64,000 nucleotides of DNA from assembly GCF_028736215.1 (NCBI RefSeq), contig NZ_CP117883.1, positions 3,720,001 to 3,784,000 of the forward strand, written 5' to 3'. The first letter of the stretch is position 1; the number at the start of each line of letters is the position of its first letter. The notes beneath the pieces were generated by a model that worked only from the letters and a program-made list of their open reading frames with translations, was not told the DNA's origin and searched no databases. Positions 34,433 through 43,167 of this stretch are shown here, one piece after another. The translations under genes were made by a program, and so were the position numbers. Origin of the DNA: Mucilaginibacter sp. KACC 22773 (lineage in GTDB: Bacteria; Bacteroidota; Bacteroidia; Sphingobacteriales; Sphingobacteriaceae).

Positions 34433-36046
34433 ATGCTAAAATTTACAAATCCGAGGCTGCTTTTTGCTGCCTTAGCTTTGGCCGGAGCATTGGCTTCAGG
34501 CTGTCAAAAAAACGCAAACCAGCTGGTTCAAAATGCTGCTGACAACCAAACAGCATCGGTAACAAAGCTTAAAATCCAGGCGGTATCACTTACCCAGGGC
34601 TTCGAAGTAGGAGCAACCAGTCCTAAAACGGCTTATGATGTATCGCCTACAGGCTCAAGCAGCGGCGACAACGTTACACTATCGGGCAACTCATGGAATT
34701 TGTATGATGCCTTAATTGGCAACTTATCGGGTGATTTAAAGGCGGGCTCATGGGCAGCACGCATCCGCAATACAGGTAAAATTACCATGTTGTTTGATGT
34801 TACCACAGGCATCAGCACGGTTACCATTAAAAGCGGCACTTACGGCAGTGATGGCGCCAGCACCTGGGGCTTATTTTACTCAGTAAACGGCGGCAGCAGC
34901 TATACACAGGCCGGATCAACCATTACCAGTACTTCAACCTTAACCTTATCAACTTTTACCATCACCGGTGTAACCGGCACGGCGCGTATAGAAATCCGCA
35001 AACTAAGCGGTGGTACAAACCGTATAGATATTGATGACATTACCATAAACGATAATGGAGGCACCGGTGGTGGCGGCACTGTACTTACAGGCAAAAAATT
35101 CCTGTTTGATGCAAGTCATTTGGAAAATGCAGGCAGCGCCGATTGGCAGATTGACGCCGATGGCACTGAAAGTGTACCAATTTACACCGGTGGTACCACT
35201 GTAGAAACAAAAGCCCAAAGTATCCCTACCCCATCTTATACAGGCATAACATCAAGTACTGCGGAAACCTATTGGAAAGGCGCTATTTCGTCATGGGCTG
35301 TTGAACTGGTGAAACGCGGCGAGTTGGTAGAATCATTGCCAAGCGGATCGACCATTACCTATGGTACAGCAAACGCGCAGGATTTGAGCAATTATGATGT
35401 ATTTGTGGTTGTTGAGCCTAACCGTTTATTCACTGCTGCAGAAAAAACCGCTTTAATGAACTTTGTTGCCAACGGTGGCGGCTTATTTATGATAGCCGAC
35501 CACACCGCGGCTACAACTGCCGGTACCGATGCCAATGGCTACAACCCGTCTGACAGGGATGGCGATGGTTACGATTCGCCTCGTGTCTGGAACGATTTGA
35601 TGACCAACAACGGCATCAATAACAACAATCCTTTTGGTTTCAATATCAATTATGTTGATATCAGCGAAGGGCCTTCAACCAACGTTTATACAGGCACCAA
35701 TACCAATGCGCAGATAGTATTAAACGGCGCGGCCGGTACGGCTTCAAAACTGGCTTTCTATAACGGTTCAACCGCTACCTTGTACCCTGCAAATAATTCA
35801 AGCGTACAGGGCTTATTCTGGCGCAACAGTGCTACTAATGGCGGTACTGCCAATGCAATGGCGCTTTTAGCAACGTACGGCAGCGGCAGGATTGTATTTA
35901 TTGGTGATAGCTCACCTGCCGATGACGGCACAGGCGATACTAACGACAGCTTATTTAACGGCTGGTCGGGCGATGCGCCATCGGGGTATACTTCGCACCC
36001 TGCTTTGCATTTAAACGCTTCGCTGTGGCTGGCTAAGGCGCAGTAA
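34433..36046 (+). CDS. Lipoprotein with beta-sandwich and flavodoxin-like (DUF4350/ThuA-like) regions
   Basis: A 537-residue lipoprotein: the signal peptide ends in the lipobox LASGC (Cys about 24). Residues about 55-210 form a Ser/Thr/Gly-rich beta-sandwich (TVTIKSGTYGS, ARIEIRKLSGGTNRIDIDDI) like a sugar-binding or choice-of-anchor module. After a glycine linker, residues about 220-537 resemble a class I amidotransferase-like fold: KKFLFDASH, YDVFVVVEPNRLF, LMNFVANGGGLFMIADH, GRIVFIGDSS. A terminal HPALHLNASLWLA is conserved-looking. No catalytic triad is evident. Probably surface-exposed; function unknown. Confidence 0.78.
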   Translation: MLKFTNPRLLFAALALAGALASGCQKNANQLVQNAADNQTASVTKLKIQAVSLTQGFEVGATSPKTAYDVSPTGSSSGDNVTLSGNSWNLYDALIGNLSGDLKAGSWAARIRNTGKITMLFDVTTGISTVTIKSGTYGSDGASTWGLFYSVNGGSSYTQAGSTITSTSTLTLSTFTITGVTGTARIEIRKLSGGTNRIDIDDITINDNGGTGGGGTVLTGKKFLFDASHLENAGSADWQIDADGTESVPIYTGGTTVETKAQSIPTPSYTGITSSTAETYWKGAISSWAVELVKRGELVESLPSGSTITYGTANAQDLSNYDVFVVVEPNRLFTAAEKTALMNFVANGGGLFMIADHTAATTAGTDANGYNPSDRDGDGYDSPRVWNDLMTNNGINNNNPFGFNINYVDISEGPSTNVYTGTNTNAQIVLNGAAGTASKLAFYNGSTATLYPANNSSVQGLFWRNSATNGGTANAMALLATYGSGRIVFIGDSSPADDGTGDTNDSLFNGWSGDAPSGYTSHPALHLNASLWLAKAQ

Positions 36047-36088
36047 TTAGCCTCACCTAAACCTCTTCAAAAAGGGAGTACCTTAAAT

Positions 36089-36132
36089 AAACAAAATGTC
36101 TTGTTACTTAAATGTAATGAGACATTTTGTTT
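36089..36132 (+). terminator. Terminator of the lipoprotein gene
   Basis: Perfect 13-bp stem AAACAAAATGTCT (36089-36101) with AGACATTTTGTTT (36120-36132), 42 bp after the stop, continuing TTGT. Confidence 0.8.
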
Positions 36133-36248
36133 TGTATAGTGCTCAAAGGACTCTTATTATTCATTAAATCAAAACAACATCAATAGTTCATTGGTTACAC
36201 AAATACGCGCATTATCAAACGCTGTTACTTAAACAAAACATCACCACC

Positions 36249-36593
36249 ATGAAAAATTACGAAAGCTTACTTGATGCCACCAATGATCTTTTCAAACGCG
36301 GATATACAGCTAACCTTAGCCTCGAAGGCGACACAATAGATGATAAATCCCAGGCGATTCACATGGGTGCCGACGATTTTATAATTGACGAGTTTTACCG
36401 TTTTGAAGGCGCCAGCAATCCCGATGATATGTCAATAGTATATGCGGTGTCATCACCAAAATATAACCTTAAAGGCGTATTAGTGAATGCCTATGGTACC
36501 TATGCCGATGATAGTTCATCTGCCATACACGCTAAACTACGCCACGGCCAGGTGAGCCATAATTTGCACGGAGAGGACAGGCCGCATGCGTAA
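36249..36593 (+). CDS. Conserved hypothetical protein, 114 aa
   Basis: A small soluble acidic protein starting MKNYESLLDATNDLFKRGYT, followed by HMGADDFIIDEFYRFEGASN and VYAVSSPKYNLKGVLVNAYG. I recall close relatives being labelled 'phosphoribosylpyrophosphate synthetase' in Bacteroidota annotations. It is far too short and lacks the PRPP-binding motif, so I treat that label as wrong. It stands alone between repeats. Function unknown. Confidence 0.7.
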   Translation: MKNYESLLDATNDLFKRGYTANLSLEGDTIDDKSQAIHMGADDFIIDEFYRFEGASNPDDMSIVYAVSSPKYNLKGVLVNAYGTYADDSSSAIHAKLRHGQVSHNLHGEDRPHA

Positions 36594-36766
36594 TTAGATA
36601 TGCGGATGTGCAGATTTCAGATGTGCAGATTTCAAATGTGCAAATGAAGCCTTTTGATAATCATCTGCATATTTGTACATCCTAAAGCTCATCATCTGGA
36701 ATCTGTGGCATACCTGCACATCCGCAGCTCAATCATCTGAAATTTGCACATCTGAAATCTGCACAT
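36594..36766. repeat. Inverted repeat, TGCAGATTTCAGATG family
   Basis: Units of GATGTGCAGATTTCAGATGT (36603-36645) face CATCTGAAATTTGCACATC units (36735-36768). They fill the gap between two convergent genes and would form a long imperfect hairpin, probably a bidirectional terminator. Confidence 0.75.
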
Positions 36767-37315
36767 CTACAAGCTCTTCAATATTTTTTTCCCGCCTGCC
36801 TGTATGGCTGCGCTGCCGTTACGCATTAAAAATTCCATTTGGGCGGTAAGTTCTTCTTTAACCCAGGGGAATAAATCCTTTAAATTGAATAAGGCGTAAG
36901 CTGCAAATATTTTTACAGCAACTTTTGTCCTGGGGTTTATCATCCAGTCAAACAGTTGCTCAACCACCGGTTCAAAGTTGATTTCCTGTAGCTTTAATTG
37001 TAGCGACTCCGGTGCCTTTGCGTCAGTTATGTGCATAATTATTTTGGCGTAATGCCGCATGCAGCCTGGGTGTTTTACTTCCTTAATGCGCGATATCATG
37101 TATTCCAGATCGGGCAGATAACTTTCCGGGTCGGTTAAAAAAACGTTTTCCAGGATCCACACGGCCCTGAAGGCGACAGATTTATCGGAGTGAAAGGTAA
37201 TATCAATCAAATCATGCAATGCAAATTGCTGAGCCTTCAATATACGGCTTAGTTCAAGCACCTTGGGTTTGCCTATAATGCCGGTTATTCGCTCAATAAG
37301 TTCCGATTTGGTCAT
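36767..37315 (-). CDS. HEAT/ARM-like helical repeat protein, unknown function
   Basis: 182 residues, entirely alpha-helical. The helical pairs SDKSVAFRAVWILENVFLTD, HPGCMRHYAKIIMHI and NPRTKVAVKIFAAYALFNL follow the HEAT/ARM pattern of amphipathic helices. No signal peptide or catalytic motif. Such solenoids mediate protein binding. The final helices are rich in Lys. Monocistronic. Confidence 0.7.
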   Translation of the reverse strand: MTKSELIERITGIIGKPKVLELSRILKAQQFALHDLIDITFHSDKSVAFRAVWILENVFLTDPESYLPDLEYMISRIKEVKHPGCMRHYAKIIMHITDAKAPESLQLKLQEINFEPVVEQLFDWMINPRTKVAVKIFAAYALFNLKDLFPWVKEELTAQMEFLMRNGSAAIQAGGKKILKSL

Positions 37316-37486
37316 TTATATTTAAAGATAAAAAGTCTTTATAAATATATCACCCCCCTAAACTCAGCCATATAAAATTTCGCTGGCCAGTTACCATAAC
37401 AATTTGTTAATGAAAGCTTAAAGCAAATACAATCTGAAACTTAATAATAATGGCTATAATTGTAATAAACATAATATACAAACATC

Positions 37487-37702
37487 ATGACCAATTCAAT
37501 TCTGGAGATCACCGAAAACGAATACCTGATAAAGCTAAACAGGAGCAATTTCAACCTGTCGTTCATCAGGAGTTTATTAAAGATGGTTGAAGTGGCCAAC
37601 CCAAGCGACGAAAGCGAGTTTTCTTATAGCGACCGCATAATCCACCCTTATCAAAACCACTCCGCCACAGCCGACTATTTTAGCGCTATTGACGAAAAAT
37701 AA
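37487..37702 (+). CDS. Hypothetical protein, 71 aa
   Basis: A small soluble protein starting MTNSILEITENEYLIKLNRS with an amphipathic helix (SFIRSLLKMVEVA) and a polar tail. I do not recognise it. The case for a real gene is a strong terminator touching the stop codon and coding-like composition. Confidence 0.6.
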   Translation: MTNSILEITENEYLIKLNRSNFNLSFIRSLLKMVEVANPSDESEFSYSDRIIHPYQNHSATADYFSAIDEK

Positions 37703-37729
37703 AAGGGACCCAGTTTTGGGTCCCTTTTA
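37701..37729. terminator. Bidirectional terminator
   Basis: Stem AAAAGGGACCCA/TGGGTCCCTTTT with a 4-5-base loop and T runs on both strands. Serves the 71-aa gene and the convergent 182-aa membrane-protein gene. Confidence 0.9.
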
Positions 37730-37778
37730 TTTTTTATCTTTTTTCCTTTGATTTTATTGCATCTATTTATAATCCGGA

Positions 37779-38327
37779 TTAAAACTGGCGATATCCGCCT
37801 CTTACTACCTGTTTATCCATTTGGGCCAACTGGCCTTTCATCATTTTTATCTGTTCGGTAAGTAATTTATTCTTATCGTCTTTTGATGCTTCAGATAAAT
37901 ACATCTGCGCTTCGCGTTTGTTGCGTTTTGCCATCGAGATACCTGCCAGGCTCAATTTAGCCAATGCAATATTGTGCGACATTTTCATGCCCAGTTGCAA
38001 TGATTTCTTAAAATACTTTTCAGATTTCATCGGCGCCTTGCGCGATTCGATCAAACCGATCAGCAAGTTATAATAACCATGCTGATTTTTATGCAATTGC
38101 TTTTCATAGTCGGTAATTTTCAATAACCAGGTCTCAGCTTTTTCAGAATTCTCTTTGCGCAAAAAATATTGCGCCAGGATCATGTTTTCATTAAAAAAGA
38201 AACTTAACAACACAATACCACCAAATAACAATACTAAAATCCCCCAGCCCCAAAAGCCAAAAGCACAAAGCGCAACGGCTGCGCCAAAGAATACACACGC
38301 TACTACTAACCGAACAATATTTGACAT
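37779..38327 (-). CDS. Membrane protein with TPR-like helices
   Basis: 182 residues. Two hydrophobic helices at about 5-45 (LVVACVFFGAAVALCAFGFW, ILVLLFGGIVLLSFFF) anchor the protein. The rest is helical: LAQYFLRKENSEKAETWLLK and ALAKLSLAGISMAKRNKREA look like degenerate TPR units. The C-terminus is a coiled-coil-like EQIKMMKGQLAQMDKQ. Probably an inner-membrane scaffold; function unknown. Divergent from ung. Confidence 0.7.
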   Translation of the reverse strand: MSNIVRLVVACVFFGAAVALCAFGFWGWGILVLLFGGIVLLSFFFNENMILAQYFLRKENSEKAETWLLKITDYEKQLHKNQHGYYNLLIGLIESRKAPMKSEKYFKKSLQLGMKMSHNIALAKLSLAGISMAKRNKREAQMYLSEASKDDKNKLLTEQIKMMKGQLAQMDKQVVRGGYRQF

Positions 38328-38400
38328 AATTTGCTTTACTATATATTAAGCGCAAATATCTGTTTATTTGTACGCTAAATCAACATCTATAAAAATATTT

Positions 38401-39078
38401 ATGGCTAATTCATTAGACCCATCATGGCAGGCAGTTTTACAACCCGAATTTGACAAACCTTACATGGTAAAACTGAAACAATTTCTGCTAAAGGAAAAAG
38501 AATCGGGACAAATAGTTTACCCCAAAAACGCCGACATTTTTAACGCTTTTAATACCACTCATTTTGATGATGTTAAAGTGGTTATCCTGGGCCAGGATCC
38601 TTACCACGGCGCACACCAGGCACACGGGCTATCATTTTCGGTACAAAAAGGGATTGCTATCCCGCGGTCGTTATCCAATATTTACAAGGAATTAAAAACC
38701 GATATCCCGGGCTTTACCATCCCAACACACGGCAACCTGGAAGAATGGGCCAAGCAAGGCGTATTGCTATTGAACGCCACGTTAACCGTTAGGGCAAGCA
38801 CACCAGGCTCGCACCAAAAACAGGGCTGGGAAGAATTTACCGACGAGGTTATCAAAACCATATCCGATAAAAAACAAGGTATCGTATTTATACTCTGGGG
38901 AGCCTTCGCCCAATCAAAGGCAGCACTTATTGATGACAAAAAGCACTTCATCATCAAAAGCGCCCACCCATCCCCCTTCTCGGCCGACAGGGGCTTTTTT
39001 GGCAGCAAGCCATTCTCAAAAACAAATGAGATATTGAGGAAAGAAGGTAAGAAAGAGATTGATTGGCAGGTTCATTAG
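38401..39078 (+). CDS. ung: Uracil-DNA glycosylase, family 1
   Basis: A 225-residue family 1 UDG removing uracil from DNA in base-excision repair. The catalytic water-activating loop GQDPYHG is present with Asp66, and the Leu-intercalation loop HPSPFSADRGFFGSKPF carries the conserved His. I chose the ATG at 38401 because the product then begins at the expected SLDPSWQAVL; 11 extra upstream residues look unrelated to the family. Followed by a bidirectional terminator. Confidence 0.97.
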   Translation: MANSLDPSWQAVLQPEFDKPYMVKLKQFLLKEKESGQIVYPKNADIFNAFNTTHFDDVKVVILGQDPYHGAHQAHGLSFSVQKGIAIPRSLSNIYKELKTDIPGFTIPTHGNLEEWAKQGVLLLNATLTVRASTPGSHQKQGWEEFTDEVIKTISDKKQGIVFILWGAFAQSKAALIDDKKHFIIKSAHPSPFSADRGFFGSKPFSKTNEILRKEGKKEIDWQVH

Positions 39079-39081
39079 AAA

Positions 39082-39262
39082 AGAGTCAAGAATCAAGAGC
39101 CAAGAATCAAGACAGCTGCAAAAAAAATATTGATGGATTGCTGGCGATAAACCACTAAGACAACGGGAAAAAAAAAGCGTAAAAGAAAAATCTTTTACGC
39201 TTTAAAAAATTCAGCATGCAAGATGAGCTTATCTTGATTCTTGACTCTCAATTCTTGATTCT
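39082..39262. repeat. Inverted AAGAGTCAAGAATCAAGAG units between ung and the Lrp gene
   Basis: GAGTCAAGAATCAAGAGCC (about 39083-39108) faces TCTTGATTCTTGACTCTC (about 39234-39251) with the terminator in between. The family recurs at 19813, 46590-46755 and 60285-60330. Confidence 0.7.
39174..39203. terminator. Bidirectional terminator between ung and the Lrp gene
   Basis: Perfect 13-bp stem AAAGCGTAAAAGA/TCTTTTACGCTTT with A and T runs on both sides. Confidence 0.88.
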
Positions 39263-39267
39263 ATTCC

Positions 39268-39738
39268 CTAATATTCCAGCGGTACTATCGGCTCCTTTTT
39301 ACTGGTCGACATGATCATCATGGTTTGGAAAGTTTTTACAACCGTAATGCGGCTTATTTTTTCCATGATTAATTGCTCGTATGATTTAATGTCGCGCACG
39401 TAGCACTTCAGTAAAAAATCGCACTGGCCGGTTACGTGATGGCACTCGGTTACTTCTTTGATGTTTTTTATCTCATCTAAAAAAGTTTGGATGGTGTTTT
39501 TTTGATGAAAATCCAACGAAATCTGGATAAAAGTTTTAATACCCAGGCCCAGTTTTTCTTCATCAACCAACGCATGATAACTTTTAATGTATTCGGCATT
39601 TTCCAGCTTACGCACACGCTCAAGCGTTGGTGCCGGCGAAAGGCCAATTTCGTTGGACAATTGAAGGTTGGTTATCCTTCCATTTTCCTGTAATATCTTT
39701 AGTATCTGTAAGTCTATTTTATCTAATTCAGCGCCCAT
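39268..39738 (-). CDS. Lrp/AsnC family transcriptional regulator
   Basis: 156 residues. An N-terminal winged helix-turn-helix (LDKIDLQILKILQENGRITN, LSNEIGLSPAPTLERVRKL) is followed by a RAM ligand-binding domain (about 70-145, VTECHHVTGQCDFLLKCYVR). I chose the ATG at 39738 because the family begins here and a -7 box sits right before it. It is divergent from mntR with 128 bp between starts. Lrp proteins sense amino acids and act as octamers; the target here is unknown. Confidence 0.93.
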   Translation of the reverse strand: MGAELDKIDLQILKILQENGRITNLQLSNEIGLSPAPTLERVRKLENAEYIKSYHALVDEEKLGLGIKTFIQISLDFHQKNTIQTFLDEIKNIKEVTECHHVTGQCDFLLKCYVRDIKSYEQLIMEKISRITVVKTFQTMMIMSTSKKEPIVPLEY

Positions 39739-39745
39739 AGTGTTG

Positions 39746-39753
39746 CAAATATA
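39746..39753 (-). promoter_or_regulatory. -7 box of the Lrp gene
   Basis: Minus-strand TATATTTG fits the consensus exactly and ends seven bases before the ATG, predicting a leaderless or nearly leaderless mRNA. Confidence 0.5.
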
Positions 39754-39829
39754 ATATATTCCGCATTTCACGAAATTAAATTTTAATTAAAACGAGTAAA
39801 ACAAAAATATATTTCTCTACTCTTCATAT

Positions 39830-39845
39830 TTTAGATTAGTCTAAA
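39830..39845 (+). promoter_or_regulatory. DtxR/MntR-type operator
   Basis: TTTAGATTAGTCTAAA is a perfect 6-4-6 palindrome of the TTAG-N-CTAA type bound by DtxR/MntR/IdeR repressors. It overlaps the expected -33 position of the mntR promoter, consistent with metal-dependent autorepression. Confidence 0.7.
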
Positions 39846-39853
39846 TTTTTTAT

Positions 39854-39861
39854 TAGATTTG
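39854..39861 (+). promoter_or_regulatory. -7 box of the mntR-NRAMP operon
   Basis: TAGATTTG fits TAnnTTTG and ends five bases before the ATG at 39867. Confidence 0.55.
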
Positions 39862-39866
39862 TATAA

Positions 39867-40520
39867 ATGAACACGTTAGCCGAGGAAAACTATTTAAAAT
39901 GCATTTACCACCTGGCAACAGGCGCCGGAATGGCCAGCACCAATCAAATTGCAGCATCATTAAATACCAAGGCTTCATCGGTAACAGATATGCTGAAAAA
40001 GCTGGCAGATAAAGCCCTGATTAACTATACCCGTTACCAGGGCGTAAGTCTTACGGCTGCAGGCGAGAGGATAGCCATTGGCATTATTCGTAAGCATAGG
40101 CTGTGGGAGTATTTTTTGGTTGAGAAGTTGAACTTTAAATGGGACCAGGTACATGATATGGCCGAAGAAATGGAACACATCTCTTCGGAAGAATTAATTG
40201 ACCGGCTCGACGAATTTATGGGCCATCCAAAGCACGACCCGCATGGCGACCCGATACCAGATTGTAACGGCAAATTTAAATCGGCCGAGCTTAAGCCGGT
40301 TTCGGCATTAACAATTAACGATTGCGGGGTTATTTCGGGAGTACGTGATCATACATCGCCATTCTTACAATACCTGGAAAAGCAGCAGCTTACCATTGGC
40401 AAAAAAATAACCATTACCGATATCATCGAATATGATCATTCGGTGGCATTAAAGCTCGATACAGATAAAGAAGTACACATCAGCCGCGAGGTTGCCAATA
40501 ATTTACTGATAGCCCTATGA
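39867..40520 (+). CDS. DtxR/MntR-family metal-dependent repressor
   Basis: 217 residues. An N-terminal winged helix (AEENYLKCIYHLATGAGMAS, TKASSVTDMLKKLADK) is followed by a dimerisation/metal-binding region containing HRLWEYFLVEKL, EEMEHISSEELIDRLDEF and HPKHDPHGDPIPD, which hold the His/Glu/Cys-type ligands. A C-terminal SH3-like FeoA domain completes it (about 140-217). Its stop overlaps the start of the NRAMP gene (ATGA), so both are translated together. The operator upstream and the partner gene argue for Mn or Fe sensing. Confidence 0.93.
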   Translation: MNTLAEENYLKCIYHLATGAGMASTNQIAASLNTKASSVTDMLKKLADKALINYTRYQGVSLTAAGERIAIGIIRKHRLWEYFLVEKLNFKWDQVHDMAEEMEHISSEELIDRLDEFMGHPKHDPHGDPIPDCNGKFKSAELKPVSALTINDCGVISGVRDHTSPFLQYLEKQQLTIGKKITITDIIEYDHSVALKLDTDKEVHISREVANNLLIAL

Positions 40521-42430
40521 GCAAAAACAATACAAATGATAATCATTCTTTAGGTAACGTACACAGTTCGGTTAACCCCGAGAGTTTAACCGGGTGGCGT
40601 AAAATTATGGCCTTTTTAGGCCCGGCCTACCTGGTTAGCGTGGGCTACATGGATCCCGGCAACTGGGCAACCGATATTGCCGGAGGCAGCGCCTTTGGTT
40701 ATAAACTCATCTGGGTTTTGTTTGCTTCAAATCTCATTGCATTATTGCTACAATCGCTGGCCGCCCGGCTGGGCATAGTGCGTGGGCTGGACCTGGCACA
40801 GGCCTCTAAGAATGCCTACCCTCGTTTTGTAAATTTTTGCCTGTATATATTGGCCCAGGTTGCCATTATAGCCTGCGATTTGGCCGAGATCATCGGTATG
40901 GCTATCGGCTTAAAGCTCTTATTTCATTTACCACTCATCTGGGGTGTATCGCTTACTATAACTGATACTGTGCTGATGCTTTATTTGATGAACAAAGGCA
41001 TGCGTAAGCTGGAAGGTTTTATTATATCAATGATCTTCATCATCGGCGTTTCGTTCCTGGTAGAGATGTTTATTGTTGGGCCGCAGGTACTGGATGTTGC
41101 AAAGGGGTTTATCCCCAGCAACCTGTTTAAAAATGATGCAGTGAGCCAACAGATGTTATACATCGCTATTGGCATTATAGGTGCTACGGTAATGCCGCAT
41201 AACCTTTACCTGCACTCGTCGCTGGTACAAACCCGAAAAATTACCCGTACCGAAGAGGGCTTTAAATCGGCCATAAAATTCAACCTGTTTGATACCGTTA
41301 TCGCGCTAAACCTTGCTTTTTTTGTAAACGCAGCCATATTGATCCTGGCGGCTACCGCTTTTTTTAAAAACGGTTATTTTCAAGTTGCCGAAATACAGGA
41401 TGCCTACAAACTGCTGGAACACATATTTGGCCGTATAGCACCCGTATTGTTTGCTATCGCCCTTATTGCATCGGGGCAAAGTTCAACCATTACTGGTACC
41501 CTTGCCGGCCAAATCATTATGGAGGGCCATATTAACCTGCGTATTGAACCATGGCTTCGGCGATTGCTTACGCGGGTATTAGCTATAGTACCGGCAGTAT
41601 TCACCATCATATACTTCGGAGAAGATGCTTTGGGCAGCCTGATTATTTTAAGCCAGGTGGTATTAAGCCTTCAGCTTGGTTTCGCGGTTATTCCGTTAAT
41701 CCATTTTACATCCGATAAAAAGCGGATGGGAAATTTCGCCATCAGCCTTAAAGTAAAAATATTAGCCTGGGCAAGCGCAATACTTATAGTTGGCCTTAAT
41801 GCCAAACTGGTTTATGACCAAATTGGCGATTGGCTGAAAGGCAACCCACAAGCTGATTTATACATTTATATTTTTGTTATACCAATAGTTATCGGGATAG
41901 CATTGTTACTGGTTTATGTATTTTTAAGACCGATGCTTTATAAACATACCGATAAACCTATCTACGTGCCGCATGGTATTGCAAATTCCATTAACGAGCT
42001 GGACGCTGTTATATATAAACACCTGGCCATCACCATCGATTTTTCGAAAAACGACAATGATTGTATGCGCCATGCCATTATGCAGGGTGGCAAACACGCT
42101 ACCTATACCCTTATACACGTGGTAGAAACCGCCGGGGCCCGTTATTACGGCGGCCAGGTAATGGACAGCGAAACCCAAAGCGATTTTGACAACCTGGATA
42201 AATACGTGCAGGCCATGAAAAAATTAGGCTACAAGGCCGAAGGCGAAATTGGCTTTGGTAACCCCGCGGATGCAATTGCCGGGATAGTAAACAAAAACGG
42301 GATAGATTTTATTGTGATGGGTTCGCACGGGCACAAAGCTTTAAAAGACCTCATATTTGGAACGACCGTAAACTCGGTACGGCATAAGGTTAATGTGCCG
42401 GTATTGATTGTGAAGCCACAAAAGGCGTAG
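40517..42430 (+). CDS. NRAMP Mn2+/Fe2+ transporter fused to a universal stress protein domain
   Basis: 637 residues. Residues about 25-480 are an NRAMP proton-coupled divalent-metal transporter: the metal-binding DPGN (46-49) and MPHNLYLHSSLV are both intact, with about 11 membrane helices. Residues about 490-637 form a cytoplasmic UspA-like domain ending in GSHGHKALKDLIFGTT, the G-2x-G-9x-G-T nucleotide-binding signature. ATP or another nucleotide could therefore gate transport. It overlaps the mntR stop by four bases. Mn2+ is the likelier substrate given the MntR-like partner. Confidence 0.95.
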   Translation: MSKNNTNDNHSLGNVHSSVNPESLTGWRKIMAFLGPAYLVSVGYMDPGNWATDIAGGSAFGYKLIWVLFASNLIALLLQSLAARLGIVRGLDLAQASKNAYPRFVNFCLYILAQVAIIACDLAEIIGMAIGLKLLFHLPLIWGVSLTITDTVLMLYLMNKGMRKLEGFIISMIFIIGVSFLVEMFIVGPQVLDVAKGFIPSNLFKNDAVSQQMLYIAIGIIGATVMPHNLYLHSSLVQTRKITRTEEGFKSAIKFNLFDTVIALNLAFFVNAAILILAATAFFKNGYFQVAEIQDAYKLLEHIFGRIAPVLFAIALIASGQSSTITGTLAGQIIMEGHINLRIEPWLRRLLTRVLAIVPAVFTIIYFGEDALGSLIILSQVVLSLQLGFAVIPLIHFTSDKKRMGNFAISLKVKILAWASAILIVGLNAKLVYDQIGDWLKGNPQADLYIYIFVIPIVIGIALLLVYVFLRPMLYKHTDKPIYVPHGIANSINELDAVIYKHLAITIDFSKNDNDCMRHAIMQGGKHATYTLIHVVETAGARYYGGQVMDSETQSDFDNLDKYVQAMKKLGYKAEGEIGFGNPADAIAGIVNKNGIDFIVMGSHGHKALKDLIFGTTVNSVRHKVNVPVLIVKPQKA

Positions 42431-42570
42431 CCCCACCTAAATAGCAGAGCTTTCATGAGCGCCTATAAAAAATAAAATTGCGAATAATCATCTCCTTCAG
42501 GATAGGATTTAATAAAATACAGCAAAAGCTTTCGCTATTTAAGCAAGGTAGAGAGCGGGTTATTTTTTTG

Positions 42571-42578
42571 TAAGTTTG
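42571..42578 (+). promoter_or_regulatory. smpB -7 box
   Basis: TAAGTTTG fits TAnnTTTG, 21 bp before the smpB ATG. Confidence 0.4.
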
Positions 42579-42599
42579 CAAGCTTTACATCTGAATACA

Positions 42600-43052
42600 A
42601 TGGCCGAGGATAAAATATACATCAAAAACAAAAAAGCTTACTTTGAATACCACGTACTGGATAAATACACGGCCGGCATAAAATTGCTGGGTACCGAAAT
42701 TAAATCCATCCGCGAAGGCAAGGCCAATATTAATGATGCATTTTGTACCTTCATTAACGGGCAGCTATATGTGCGTAATCTGCACATATCCGAATACTCG
42801 TATGGCTCATTCTACAACCACGAAGCAAAACGCGACCGTGTGCTGCTGCTCAACAAAAAAGAGCTTAAAAAACTGCTTACCCGCGGCGAAGAAAAAGGAT
42901 TAACCATTATCCCTCTTGCGCTGTTCATCAGCGAACGCGGTTTTGCCAAACTGGAAATCGGTTTAGCTCAAGGTAAAAAGACATTTGATAAGCGGGATAC
43001 CATGAAAGAGCGTGATACCAAAATTGAAATGGACAGGGCGATGAAAAGGTAA
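42600..43052 (+). CDS. smpB: SsrA-binding protein SmpB
   Basis: A 150-residue SmpB that brings tmRNA to stalled ribosomes in trans-translation. The start at 42600 gives MAEDKIYIKNKKAYFEYHVL, which is canonical. LLGTEIKSIREGKANINDAF and NLHISEYSYGSFYNHEAKRD form the OB-like tmRNA-binding core, and the basic tail (KRDTMKERDTKIEMDRAMKR) inserts in the decoding site. tmRNA itself is not in the window. Confidence 0.97.
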   Translation: MAEDKIYIKNKKAYFEYHVLDKYTAGIKLLGTEIKSIREGKANINDAFCTFINGQLYVRNLHISEYSYGSFYNHEAKRDRVLLLNKKELKKLLTRGEEKGLTIIPLALFISERGFAKLEIGLAQGKKTFDKRDTMKERDTKIEMDRAMKR

Positions 43053-43055
43053 CTT

Positions 43056-43163
43056 GATTTGGGATTTCGGATGTTCGATTTCGGATTTAGAGAATGTATT
43101 ATTCTAAATTTAAATCAAATCTCAATTTAAAAATCCGAAATCGAACATCCCAATTCCGAAATC
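43056..43163. repeat. Palindromic repeat, GATTTCGGATGTTCG family, between smpB and pcm
   Basis: Arms of 33 bp at 43056-43088 and 43131-43163 pair almost perfectly. It starts 4 bp after the smpB stop and ends 4 bp before the pcm stop, so it probably terminates both convergent genes. Confidence 0.85.
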
Positions 43164-43167
43164 TTTA

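Noticed and set aside
36249..36593. Phosphoribosylpyrophosphate synthetase
   Set aside because: Far too short and without the PRPP-binding motif, despite the label sometimes given to relatives.
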